45,795 nt of DNA, from positions 1-45,795 of the forward strand of contig JAIBCK010000016.1 of NCBI GenBank assembly GCA_019694215.1. The letters run 5' to 3'. Position 1 is the stretch's first letter. Every line of letters starts with the position of its first letter. Shown one piece after another: positions 1 through 7,805 of the stretch. A model generated the notes under the pieces. It did not search any database. It had not been told where the DNA came from and saw only the letters and a program-made list of their open reading frames with translations. Made by a program: the position numbers and the translations under genes. Origin of the DNA: Thermoflexales bacterium. Lineage in GTDB: Bacteria > Chloroflexota > Anaerolineae > J036 > Brachytrichaceae.

Positions 1-44
1 CGTGCAGATCCCCCGCGGTTGCATAGAAACCTAGCCCGGACATG

Positions 45-305
45 TCATTTCACCATCCACCATAGCACGGGCAAGTTGTATTGCTGATAGTCAGGGATCT
101 TGGCGAATTCATGACGGCTGGCTGGCCGAGTGCTGGTCTTCAACGGGCGGTAGGCTTCGCCAATCTCCACGATATTCCCCGTCGCAGTCTCGATGACGAC
201 CGCATCGGGTTTGCGATTCAGCGGAATGGTCCCTTTGGAATACTTTTTCAAGGAATTGCCCGCCTCAACATTGTAGCCACCCCCCTTTTTCTGCACGGGA
301 TCTTG
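45..305 (-). pseudogene. C-terminal fragment of a broken gene, possible nuclease-like tip
   Basis: Only about 85 codons ending at the stop near position 45 look like real protein. The segment is hydrophilic, has a KPDAVVIETATGNIVEIGEA stretch and ends in NLPVLWWMVK. Upstream of about 305 the frame stays open but runs into repeats and reads as Arg/Ser-rich low-complexity sequence, so the real N-terminus is missing. The PD...E arrangement is weakly reminiscent of PD-(D/E)XK nucleases or of the variable tips of polymorphic toxins, but the usual ExK is not present (E-I-G instead). I do not recognise the family. Most likely it is a truncated remnant cut by rearrangement at the repeats. Confidence 0.35.
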
Positions 306-331
306 CAGACATAGCCGGCCTTCTCCAGCGG

Positions 332-607
332 ATGACCGAAGGCGGCTGACCGAAGACGGGCGACGGAAGACCGAAGCAGGTACGAGCCGGTGGGGAGCGA
401 ACGGCCAACATCTCCCCTTCGATCGCCTTCGATCCTTCGTTCTTCTGTTGATAAGGACGGCCGTCCGCAGATGACCGAACAGAGCGACGAATCGCAACCA
501 TGCAGACACGCCTAACGCATGACGGATGACGAACGCGGCGACGAACCGCCGCCCTGCAGACCCGCCCAACGGATGACGCGGGGCGAACACGGCGGCGAGT
601 AGGATGG
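332..607. repeat. Degenerate tandem repeats
   Basis: Two kinds of repeat fill this gene-free stretch. From 332 to 380 a GACCGAAG-like word recurs several times. From 471 a unit of about 46-47 bp starting ATGAC and containing GCGACGAA, GCAGAC and AACG appears at 471-517 and 526-571, with a partial third copy from 573 to about 607. The frames through it are shadow ORFs. Together with the broken gene beside it this looks like a recombined intergenic repeat region. Confidence 0.6.
425..448 (-). repeat. Dispersed ACAGAAGAACGAAG repeat, left copy
   Basis: Read on the minus strand, 448-435 spells ACAGAAGAACGAAG, followed by a further CGAAGG after a few bases. The same 14-mer occurs on the plus strand at 45684-45697, also followed by CGAAGG. 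Two identical copies in opposite orientation, both in non-coding sequence near the window ends, suggest a dispersed repeat family. Confidence 0.5.
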
Positions 608-622
608 GCGCCAAAACGCATC

Positions 623-955
623 ATGAATGACAAGGCCCCTGAGACCCCCTTCGACATCAAGGACTTTCGCCAACCCGTCGTCACCTCGGTCGGGGTGCTG
701 CTCGGCTTTCTGATCGGCTTCCTCGGTCAGTGGGTGACCGAGACTGGCTTTGCCCTGCGTAGCGTTGGAGACGGGCTGGTCTTCGCCGGCGCCTTGATTG
801 GCTTCATACTCCTGCTCATCACGCTCTTCCGCATGCTGTGGCCGGGCATCCCGCCCGCGCGTGCGCTAAACGCATATCGCCGCACGCTCACGCTCTACAT
901 CTGCGGGCTGATCATCGCCTTTGGCGCAATGGCGCTCTCGGCGCTGGTGCCCTGA
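623..955 (+). CDS. Small inner-membrane protein, three predicted helices
   Basis: 110 residues. A polar N-terminus (about 1-16) is followed by three hydrophobic segments at roughly 17-37, 50-72 and 87-108, with a basic/proline-rich loop before the third. There is no signal peptidase site, cofactor motif or recognisable domain, so no function is assigned. A TAGGAT box at 600-605 lies about 17 bp before the ATG and could be a -10 element giving a very short leader. The downstream NUDIX gene is convergent, three bases away. Real-gene status rests on the coherent membrane topology and on the alternative frames being low complexity. Confidence 0.7.
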   Translation: MNDKAPETPFDIKDFRQPVVTSVGVLLGFLIGFLGQWVTETGFALRSVGDGLVFAGALIGFILLLITLFRMLWPGIPPARALNAYRRTLTLYICGLIIAFGAMALSALVP

Positions 956-958
956 GGC

Positions 959-1456
959 TCAGACCAACGAATACGTCCAACCCACTGGCTGGCCGCTTGC
1001 ATACGGCAGCACGCCGTGGAACTGGCGCGGGTCCGGGCTGAAGACGAGCGGCAGGAAATACGGATCCCCGGGCCACAGGTTGAGCGCGCCCGGACGCAGC
1101 AGCGTCGCAACCGGCACCCAGGACAGGCTGCCCTCGGGATTGGCGGCGCGCGGCTCACCCTCGAAGGCCGTGATGGTGAAGATGAAGCCCAGCCAGTCCT
1201 CGCCGTGTTTGCCAAAGCCCGGCCAGCTGATCGTCCCACGCAGGGACAGGCCGGTCGCTTCGAGGCCGGACTCCTCGCGCAGCTCGCGCCGCATCGCTGC
1301 AACCACGTCCTCGTTGCGCTCGACCTTGCCGCCCAGACCGTTGTATTTGCCGAAGTGGGCGTCATCGGGACGCGTATTGCGATGAATGAGCAGCACCCGT
1401 TCGCGATCCGGTGAGAGGACGTAGCCGAGCGTGGCGAGGATGGGGGTGTAAGGCAT
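959..1456 (-). CDS. NUDIX hydrolase, MutT/8-oxo-dGTPase-like
   Basis: 165 residues with a complete NUDIX box (G-x5-E-x7-RE-U-x-EE-x-G-U) beginning at about residue 43: GGKVERNED followed by RELREESGL. The box binds divalent metal and supports cleavage of nucleoside diphosphate-X bonds. The opening LGYVLSPDRERVLLIHR and the FGKYNGLGGK segment resemble the MutT/NUDT1 branch that sanitises oxidised dNTPs, so an 8-oxo-dGTP or similar pyrophosphatase role is likely; the substrate is inferred. The start codon lies just beyond the terminator of the EF-G-like gene, so it probably has its own weak promoter or depends on read-through. Confidence 0.85.
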   Translation of the reverse strand: MPYTPILATLGYVLSPDRERVLLIHRNTRPDDAHFGKYNGLGGKVERNEDVVAAMRRELREESGLEATGLSLRGTISWPGFGKHGEDWLGFIFTITAFEGEPRAANPEGSLSWVPVATLLRPGALNLWPGDPYFLPLVFSPDPRQFHGVLPYASGQPVGWTYSLV

Positions 1457-1459
1457 GGG

Positions 1460-1506
1460 AAAAACGAAACGGCGGACGGCCCCGCCGAAGCAGGCACCGT
1501 CCGCCG
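1460..1506 (-). terminator. Rho-independent terminator of the EF-G-like gene
   Basis: On the minus strand a 10-bp perfect stem is formed by 1497-1506 and 1470-1479 (CGGCGGACGG with its complement) and is followed by TTTCGTTTTT (1469-1460). It begins 11 bases after the stop codon at 1517, so it should end the transcript of the EF-G-like gene before the NUDIX gene. Confidence 0.8.
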
Positions 1507-1516
1507 CACAACGCAG

Positions 1517-3562
1517 TTACTCTTCCTTCTGCTGTGCCAGCTCCGCCTTGTGCTTGGCGATGATCGGCTCCGCCAGCGCCGGCGGGACGCGGGCGTAGTG
1601 ATCGAACTTGAGGTCGAAGATGCCACGCCCCTGCGTCAGCGAACGCAGGTCGTTGCCAAAGCGCTGCATCTCGGCCAATGGGGCATTGGCGGTGATCACC
1701 GTCTTGTTGCCCTTCTGGTCCATGCCCATCACCTGGGCGCGCTTGGTTTTGAGCGCGCTCATCACGTCGCCGGCGTATTGCTCGGGGACCGTAATGACGA
1801 ACTCATACACCGGCTCCAGAAGCGCCGGCGAGCCCTGCTCGAAGGCCTCCTTGAACACCGCGCGCGACGCGATTTCGAAGGCAATCGGCTTGGAGTCGAC
1901 GGCGTGCTCCTTGCCATCCAGCACCTTGACGTTGACGCCACCGACCTTGTAGCCGGCGATGACGCCCGACTCGAGCACCTGGCGCACGCCCTTCTCGATG
2001 CTGGACTGATACGAGCCGCTGATCGTGCCGCCCACGACCTTCCACTCAAACTCGAAGTCATCACCGGCATGGGTGGGCTCGACCGACATCTCGATCTCGG
2101 CGAACTGCCCGGCCCCGCCGGTCTGCTTCTTGTGGCGATGGCGCGACTGGCCCTTGCGGGTGATGGTCTCGCGATACGGCACCTTGGGCACCGCGGTCTC
2201 GACCTCGACGCCGAACTTGTTCTTGAGCTTGGAGACGGCCACGTCGATGTGCGTCTGGCCCATACCCAGCAGGACCATCTCGTGGGTCTGCTGGTCGTGG
2301 TTCATGCGCAACGAAGGATCTTCCTCCACCATCCGCGCAATGGCCGGGCTGATCTTGGCCGTGTCGTTCTTGCTCTTGGGATGCAGCGACGCGCCAAAGA
2401 GCGGGTTGGGGAATTCGATCGCGGGCAATGAGACGCAGTGGTTCTTGTCGCACAGCGTGTCGCCCGTGATCGCGCTCGTGAGCTTGGTCGCGCAGCCGAT
2501 GTCGCCAACGTGCAGGATGGGCACCGTGATCTGCTCCTTGCCGCGTGGCACGAGCAGGGTGGAGATGCGCTCCTCATTGCCCGTCCGCGTCACAACCACG
2601 CGCAGGTCGCCGCCGCGGACCGGCCCTTCGATCACCCGGAAGAACGAGACCTTGCCGACGAACTGGTCGGCGGCGGTCTTGAACACATACATGCCCACGC
2701 CGTGCTGGCCATCGTCAGGGTCGGCACCCATGTCAAAGGGCATCGGGCCGTAGTTGACCAGCGAGAAGAGCATGGCATGCATGCCGATCCCGAGCCCCGG
2801 GGAGGCGCAGAAGACCGGCACGAAGAGGCGGTTGCGGATGGCGCCGCGCAGCCCGCGCAGCAGCTCTTCCTGGGTCAGCTCCTCGCCCGCGAAGAACTTC
2901 TCCATCAGCGCGTCTTCGCCCTCGGCGGCGGCCTCGATCAGCTTCTCGCGCGCCGCGTCGACGGCTTCGACCATGTCCGCGGGGATGGGTGCTTCCTCAC
3001 CCTTTGGCCCCTTCAGATACTTGCGCGAAATCAGGTCGACCACGCCGCTGAAATCAGCATGCGCGCCCACCGGGATGATCAACGGGACGATGTCCTGGTG
3101 AAAGGCTTCCCGCAGTTGCGCAAGCACCTTGTCGTAGTCGGCGTTCTCGCGGTCCATACGGGAAATGAGGACCGCGCGCGGGATCTTGGCATCGTCGACG
3201 GCCTGCATGGCGATCTCGGTGCCCACTTCAACGCCGCTGACGGCGTCCACAAATATCAGACCCAGATCCGCGGCGCGCACGGCACTGCGCGTCTCGGCCT
3301 GGAAGTCGGTGTAACCCGGGCAGTCAATCAGGTTGAGTTTGTAGTCCTTCCACTCGAGCGCCATCACGCTGAGGTTGACGGACTGGTGGCGGCGCTTTTC
3401 CTCGTCGTCGAAATCGCTGACGGTGGTGCCGTCCTCGACCTTGCCCATGCGCGAAATGGCGCCGCTGGCAAAAAGCAGGCCCTCGGCAAAAGTCGTCTTG
3501 CCGCTCGAGCTATGGCCCAGCAGCGCAACATTGCGCAACTTCTCGGTCGCATACTCTTTCAT
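1517..3562 (-). CDS. Elongation factor G-like translational GTPase
   Basis: 681 residues from the ATG at 3562, preceded by GGAGG about ten bases upstream. The open frame extends to 4714, but that extension is antisense to the Nif3-like gene and has no EF-G character. The P-loop is GHSSSGKTT (16-24) and the G3 motif DCPGYTDF (80-87), where classical EF-G has DTPGHVDF; the catalytic His position is Tyr. The G4 motif is SRMD (134-137) rather than NKxD. Domains II-V follow, including RETITRKGQ, GGAGQFAE and the C-terminal ferredoxin-like domain. Length and domain order fit the EF-G-like (EF-G2-type) branch. This is probably not the housekeeping fusA, which usually sits with rpsL/rpsG and tuf; the role is uncertain. 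Confidence 0.9.
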   Translation of the reverse strand: MKEYATEKLRNVALLGHSSSGKTTFAEGLLFASGAISRMGKVEDGTTVSDFDDEEKRRHQSVNLSVMALEWKDYKLNLIDCPGYTDFQAETRSAVRAADLGLIFVDAVSGVEVGTEIAMQAVDDAKIPRAVLISRMDRENADYDKVLAQLREAFHQDIVPLIIPVGAHADFSGVVDLISRKYLKGPKGEEAPIPADMVEAVDAAREKLIEAAAEGEDALMEKFFAGEELTQEELLRGLRGAIRNRLFVPVFCASPGLGIGMHAMLFSLVNYGPMPFDMGADPDDGQHGVGMYVFKTAADQFVGKVSFFRVIEGPVRGGDLRVVVTRTGNEERISTLLVPRGKEQITVPILHVGDIGCATKLTSAITGDTLCDKNHCVSLPAIEFPNPLFGASLHPKSKNDTAKISPAIARMVEEDPSLRMNHDQQTHEMVLLGMGQTHIDVAVSKLKNKFGVEVETAVPKVPYRETITRKGQSRHRHKKQTGGAGQFAEIEMSVEPTHAGDDFEFEWKVVGGTISGSYQSSIEKGVRQVLESGVIAGYKVGGVNVKVLDGKEHAVDSKPIAFEIASRAVFKEAFEQGSPALLEPVYEFVITVPEQYAGDVMSALKTKRAQVMGMDQKGNKTVITANAPLAEMQRFGNDLRSLTQGRGIFDLKFDHYARVPPALAEPIIAKHKAELAQQKEE

Positions 3563-3666
3563 CGTAGATCTGGCCTCCGATTCAGGTTTTCGATGGGAGG
3601 GAACCTCGTTGACGACGACCACCGGGGTGGCGCGCCGTGCGGGGACAGGGGACACTCCACAACGCG

Positions 3667-3676
3667 TTGATTTTAC
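3667..3676 (-). promoter_or_regulatory. Possible -10 box of the EF-G-like gene
   Basis: The minus strand reads TAAAAT in the segment GCGTAAAATCAACG, about 105 bases before the start codon. If used it gives a leader of roughly 100 nt. No clear -35 box is seen. The interval 3563-3814 between the two divergent genes holds no other recognisable element apart from the Nif3 promoter. Confidence 0.35.
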
Positions 3677-3802
3677 GCCCACGGGCCGCAGCCCGCCGTG
3701 CAGGACAGCGTAGCCCGCGCGGGTGTGGAGAGCGCCGGCCAGCCGGCCAGCGGAAGCCCGCCAGGTGGGCAGATTCCGGGCCGGGCGGATGCGGCCGGCG
3801 CG

Positions 3803-3808
3803 TACAAT
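3803..3808 (+). promoter_or_regulatory. TACAAT -10 box, leaderless start of the Nif3 operon
   Basis: TACAAT ends six bases before the ATG at 3815. With the usual 6-8 base distance from -10 to +1, transcription would begin at or next to the start codon, making a leaderless mRNA. No Shine-Dalgarno sequence precedes the ATG, and no good -35 is visible. Confidence 0.55.
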
Positions 3809-3814
3809 CCCGGC

Positions 3815-4576
3815 ATGCTCACCGCCGATCTTGTCCGCCACCTCGACCAGTATCTGGAAGTCGCCCGCTATTCCGACGCGAGCAACAACGGCCTCCAGGT
3901 GCAGGGCGCCCCGGAAGTCACCCGCGTCGCCTTTGCCGTCGACGCCTGTCTGGCGACCTTTGAAGCTGCGGCCGCCGGCGGGGCCGGCCTGTTGATCGTC
4001 CATCATGGCCTGTTCTGGTCGCAGCACCTGCAGCTGGTCGGCCCGCATTTCGCCCGCATCCGCACCCTGATCACGAGCGGGGTCGGGTTGTATGCCTCGC
4101 ACATCCCCCTCGACGCGCACGCCGAGGTCGGGAACAACATCCAGCTCGCGCGCATGCTGGGGCTGGGCAACATCGAGCCGTGGGGGCTGTACAAGGGACT
4201 GCCCATTGGCTTCATCGGGGAGTATCCAAGCCCCCTCCCGCTCGGCGACGTTTACACCCGCCTGCGCGATGAGATCGGTGAGGGCAACCTGGTGCAGGGC
4301 CACGGCGGCCCCAATCCGCCGACGGCGAAGCGCGTCGCGGTGTGCAGCGGCTTTGGCGTGACGCTGATCGACGAGGCCCTCGCGGCCGGCGCCGACACGC
4401 TCGTGACCGGCGAGACCAGCCACACCTGGTATCAGCAGGTGGCGGAGCGCCAGATCAACGTGATCTATGGTGGGCACTACAACACCGAGACCGTCGGCGT
4501 CAAGGCGTTGCAGAAACACGTCGCGGCGCGCTTCGGGCTGGAGACGTTTTTCATCGACGCCCCCACCGAGCTGTAG
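3815..4576 (+). CDS. Nif3-like dinuclear metal-centre protein (DUF34 family)
   Basis: 253 residues from ATG 3815; the longer frame from 3698 adds only a low-complexity Gly/Ala/Pro segment. Family features are the SNNGLQVQG segment near residue 26, the metal-binding IVHHGLFW (about 67), the SHIPLDAH segment (about 95) and the C-terminal TGETSHTW and YGGHYNTE, which complete the two-metal site. Family members are annotated as GTP cyclohydrolase I type 2 or Nif3-like; the biochemical role is unsettled. It heads a run of seven plus-strand genes whose junctions are 4 bases or less, so it is probably transcribed with the S41 peptidases and the RNase-barstar pair. Confidence 0.88.
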   Translation: MLTADLVRHLDQYLEVARYSDASNNGLQVQGAPEVTRVAFAVDACLATFEAAAAGGAGLLIVHHGLFWSQHLQLVGPHFARIRTLITSGVGLYASHIPLDAHAEVGNNIQLARMLGLGNIEPWGLYKGLPIGFIGEYPSPLPLGDVYTRLRDEIGEGNLVQGHGGPNPPTAKRVAVCSGFGVTLIDEALAAGADTLVTGETSHTWYQQVAERQINVIYGGHYNTETVGVKALQKHVAARFGLETFFIDAPTEL

Positions 4577-4580
4577 GATT

Positions 4581-5780
4581 GTGAGCGTTAGACGTTTTCT
4601 GGCCCTGCTCGCCCTCGTGATGGTGTGGAGTGCCGCCATGCTCGTCGCCGGCTGGTCGCTGCGCGGCCTGTCGCAGCCCGCGGCCCGACCCGCCTTCGCC
4701 ACGCCCATCCCCACGCCCTATCCGACCTCCTCCGCGCCCCTGCTGTTGGACGAAGCCTGGTCCAAGGTGCGCGAGAGCTTTGTCGGTGAAGTGCCGACGG
4801 ATACGCTGCGCAACTACGGCGCCATCCGCGGCGCGATGGGCACGCTCAAGGACCCCTACTCGATCTTCATCGAGCCGCGCTCGCGCTCGCTCGAACGCGA
4901 TCAGCAGAGCGGCGCCTTTGGCGGGATCGGGGCCACGCTGGCCGTCAACGCCGATGGCGTCATCGCCCTCACCCCGATCCGCGGCACGCCCGCCGAACGC
5001 GCCGGCGTGCAGGCCGGCGACCTGCTGCTCAGCGTCGATGGCGTGCCCGTCCCGCGCAACCCCGACCTGAACGAGGTCCTGCTGCGCATCCGCGGCGAGG
5101 TGGGCGTGCCCGTCACGCTGCTGCTGGCGCGCGGCCCGGAGCAATTGACCTTCACCATCACGCGGGCGGTGATCGAGATCCCCAGCGTGGACTGGCGCGT
5201 CATCACCGGGACGCGCGAGAGCAAGGCCGGGCTGATCGTGATCAACAGCTTCACCGCGCGCACCAGCCGCGAGGTGCGTCAGGCCATTGGCGAGCTGCGC
5301 GCGGCCGGCGCATCGGCCTGGATCCTCGACCTGCGCAACAACGGCGGCGGCCTGCTCGGCGTCTCGATCGAGGTCGCCAGCGAATTCATCCCCGAGGGCG
5401 TGATCCTGTTCGAGCGCCGCAACAGCGGCAGCGATGTCAGCTTCCGCGCAACGGGCGGTGGTCTGGTGCCGACCGAGCCCGTCATGGTGCTGGTGAATGG
5501 CAACTCGGCCAGCGCATCGGAGATCGTCGCCGGGGCGCTGCAGGACCACGGTCGGGCGCGGCTGATCGGTACGAAAACATATGGCAAGGGCTCGGCCCAG
5601 TATGTCTATGACCTGAGCGATGGCTCCTCGGTGCACGTGACCTTTGCCAAGTGGCTGACGCCCAACGGTCGTTCGATAGATGGCGTCGGGCTGATGCCGG
5701 ATGTCGAGGTCAAACCCGACAGCGGCATCGACCCGATCACGACGGCCTACGGGTTGCTCTTCCCGGCCGGCACGCCATGA
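4581..5780 (+). CDS. S41 C-terminal processing peptidase (CtpA-like), first copy
   Basis: 399 residues from GTG 4581, four bases after the Nif3-like stop. An N-terminal hydrophobic helix (about 6-26) and a Pro/Thr linker place the rest outside the membrane. A PDZ domain follows (GGIGATL, then GTPAERAGVQAGDLLLSVDG), then the tail-specific protease core. By the spacing known for the D1 processing peptidase, the catalytic dyad is Ser311 in SASASEI and Lys336 in TYGKGS. Such enzymes cut substrates near the C-terminus in the periplasm or outside. The second S41 gene overlaps it by four bases; the two are similar in layout and probably arose by duplication. Confidence 0.92.
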   Translation: MSVRRFLALLALVMVWSAAMLVAGWSLRGLSQPAARPAFATPIPTPYPTSSAPLLLDEAWSKVRESFVGEVPTDTLRNYGAIRGAMGTLKDPYSIFIEPRSRSLERDQQSGAFGGIGATLAVNADGVIALTPIRGTPAERAGVQAGDLLLSVDGVPVPRNPDLNEVLLRIRGEVGVPVTLLLARGPEQLTFTITRAVIEIPSVDWRVITGTRESKAGLIVINSFTARTSREVRQAIGELRAAGASAWILDLRNNGGGLLGVSIEVASEFIPEGVILFERRNSGSDVSFRATGGGLVPTEPVMVLVNGNSASASEIVAGALQDHGRARLIGTKTYGKGSAQYVYDLSDGSSVHVTFAKWLTPNGRSIDGVGLMPDVEVKPDSGIDPITTAYGLLFPAGTP

Positions 5781-6988
5781 AAGACACCTCCACGCGCCGC
5801 CGCACACTCGGCCGGGTCGCCGCCGGTCTGTTGCTCTTTGGCCTCGGGCTGGGCGTTGGGCTGGCGTTGGCCCCGCAGGTGCGGCCGGCCGCGCCGCAGC
5901 GCGGCGTGGACGCGGCGCTGATGCAGGAAGCGCTCGGCGTGCTCGACCGCGAGTGGTTCGGCCAGCTCCCGGACAACGCCACGCTGACCAACGGCGCGAT
6001 TCGCGGGATGGTTGCGACGCTGGGCGATGACTTCACCGCCTACGTCGAGCCGAAATACGCGCGCATGCTGAGCGATGACATCGGCGGGAGTTTCGAGGGC
6101 ATCGGCGCGACCCTGCGCTCGGTCAATGGCGCGGCCATCCAGATCGTGCGCGTCTTCGAGGGCTCGCCGGCCAGCCGCGCCGGTGTGCGCAGTGGCGACT
6201 CCATCGAGCGGGTCGATGACGTGAAGGTGTCCGCGCTGAGCGCGACCGAGGTCGCCGCCCTCATCCGCGGCCGCAGCGGCACACCGGTCACGCTCCACCT
6301 GCGGCGGGAGGGCGAGCCGCGGCCGATTCTGATCACCGTCACCCGCGCCACCATCGTCATCCCGCTCGTCAGCGCCCGCCTGATCGGCAGCGGCAGCGAC
6401 GCGATCGCCTACGTCAGCCTGTTCGATTTCAGCGCCAACGCCCGCCAGCAGCTGGAAACGCAGCTGAACGAGGTGCTGGCCAAAAAGCCCCGCGGCCTGA
6501 TCCTCGACCTGCGCGACAACCCGGGTGGGCTGCTCACGCAGGCCATCGAGGTCGGCGATCTGTTTCTGGATGAAGGCGCCTTTCTGATCGAGCGCGACCC
6601 GTCCGGCAACCGCCGGCAATCCAACACCACTGCGCGTGGCCTGGCGCAGAACATACCGCTGGTCGTGCTGGTGAATGGCGGCACCGCCAGCGCCGCCGAG
6701 ATCGTCGCCGGCGCCGTCCAGGACCGCGGACGCGGGCAGGTGCTGGGCGAGACCACCTTTGGCAAGGGCAGCGTCCAACGTCCGGAGACACTTACCAACG
6801 GCGCGCAGCTGCGCGTCACCATCGAGCGCTGGTACACGCCCAACGACCGCGCCGTGCAGGGCGCGGGGATCGTCCCCGACCTCATCGTGGCGCGCAGCGC
6901 CGAGGACAGCCGGCTCGGGCGCGATCCGCAACTCGATGCCGCCCTCGCCTGGCTGCTGACCGGGCAGCGCCCGGCCCCCACCCCGTGA
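5777..6988 (+). CDS. S41 C-terminal processing peptidase (CtpA-like), second copy
   Basis: 403 residues; its ATG overlaps the stop of the previous gene (ATGA), indicating translational coupling. An Arg-rich N-terminus precedes one hydrophobic helix (about 11-33). The PDZ domain contains GGSFEGIGATL and GSPASRAGVRSGDSIERVDD; the protease core has Ser305 in TASAAEI and Lys330 in TFGKGS, the same 25-residue spacing as in copy one. It is a membrane-anchored extracytoplasmic serine peptidase. Its tandem arrangement suggests paired or complementary proteolysis, possibly of a partner encoded in the same run. Confidence 0.92.
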   Translation: MKDTSTRRRTLGRVAAGLLLFGLGLGVGLALAPQVRPAAPQRGVDAALMQEALGVLDREWFGQLPDNATLTNGAIRGMVATLGDDFTAYVEPKYARMLSDDIGGSFEGIGATLRSVNGAAIQIVRVFEGSPASRAGVRSGDSIERVDDVKVSALSATEVAALIRGRSGTPVTLHLRREGEPRPILITVTRATIVIPLVSARLIGSGSDAIAYVSLFDFSANARQQLETQLNEVLAKKPRGLILDLRDNPGGLLTQAIEVGDLFLDEGAFLIERDPSGNRRQSNTTARGLAQNIPLVVLVNGGTASAAEIVAGAVQDRGRGQVLGETTFGKGSVQRPETLTNGAQLRVTIERWYTPNDRAVQGAGIVPDLIVARSAEDSRLGRDPQLDAALAWLLTGQRPAPTP

Positions 6989-6989
6989 C

Positions 6990-7805
6990 ATGTTGACCCC
7001 CCTCTCCCGCGCCGCGCGTCTCGCGGCCCCTGCCGCCGCGCTGGGCTGTGGCGTCATCGCCATGGCCGGCCGCGCGCTGCCGACCGCGCTGGCCCTCGCG
7101 CTCGGGCTGGCCTGTGTCGCGGCCTGGCAGTTCTGGCGCGCCGCCCTGATCGACACCGACTGGGCGCCGTTGCGGGCGCGCTGGCGGGATTGGCAAACGG
7201 GCGAACCCCTGCCGCGCCTGCCCTACACCGAGGCGGGCTCGGGAGCGGAGGCGCTTTCCGTCACCGGTGGCAAATTCCGCGCGTTTGTCAGCGCCGTGGC
7301 CTGGCCGCAGGTCGGCGCGCTGGTGGCCGGGGCCGCGGCCGCCTTCGGCCTCGCCCTGCTGCTGGCCTGGGCGCTCAACCCGCTCGCGCTGGTCCTGACC
7401 GTGCTCGCGCTTTTCGCGCCGCAGCTTGTCCTGCTGGCGCGTGGAGGGCGCGCCGCGCGCACCCTGGCCGCGCTGGACATGGGGGCGGTCGAGATCAGCC
7501 TGCCCTTCTGGCTCGGGATCGCGCTGAGCGGCGGTGCCGCGCCGACCCTGGTCCAGCTCGCGCTCGGCGTCGGCGTGGGCGTGGCCTGGGCGGGCCTGCG
7601 ATCCGGACCCTGGCCGCTTCTCTGGCAGGGGGGCACCGCGTTGGGCGTTGCGACGCTGGTGGCCGCCCGGCACACCGTCGGCGCCTTTCTTTTTACGTTG
7701 TGCTGGTTGCCGCAGGTCATCGGCGGGCTGGGCGGCGTGACCCGCGGCGCCGGCCGCTGGCTGTTGCTGGGGCTGCTGGTCGCTGCCTTCGCCTTTCAGA
7801 TATGA
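6990..7805 (+). CDS. Polytopic membrane protein of unknown function
   Basis: 271 residues, one base after the preceding stop. About six or more hydrophobic segments are visible (around 15-47, 105-150 in two parts, 172-200, 208-240 and 255-271), separated by short Arg-rich loops. A soluble stretch lies at about 50-100. The composition is almost entirely Ala/Leu/Gly/Val. No conserved prenyltransferase or transporter motif could be recognised, so no function is given. Its position between the peptidases and the hydrolase, with overlapping or one-base junctions, implies co-expression with them. Confidence 0.7.
   Translation: MLTPLSRAARLAAPAAALGCGVIAMAGRALPTALALALGLACVAAWQFWRAALIDTDWAPLRARWRDWQTGEPLPRLPYTEAGSGAEALSVTGGKFRAFVSAVAWPQVGALVAGAAAAFGLALLLAWALNPLALVLTVLALFAPQLVLLARGGRAARTLAALDMGAVEISLPFWLGIALSGGAAPTLVQLALGVGVGVAWAGLRSGPWPLLWQGGTALGVATLVAARHTVGAFLFTLCWLPQVIGGLGGVTRGAGRWLLLGLLVAAFAFQI

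Noticed and set aside
1-622. CRISPR array or insertion sequence at the left edge
   Set aside because: Repeat units are degenerate, almost contiguous and not separated by unique spacers of constant size; no transposase or clear terminal inverted repeats.
3563-4714. N-terminal extension of the EF-G-like frame to 1065 residues
   Set aside because: It lies antisense to the Nif3-like gene, is Arg/Ala/Asp-rich without any domain, and the GGAGG-preceded ATG at 3562 begins exactly where EF-G homology begins.
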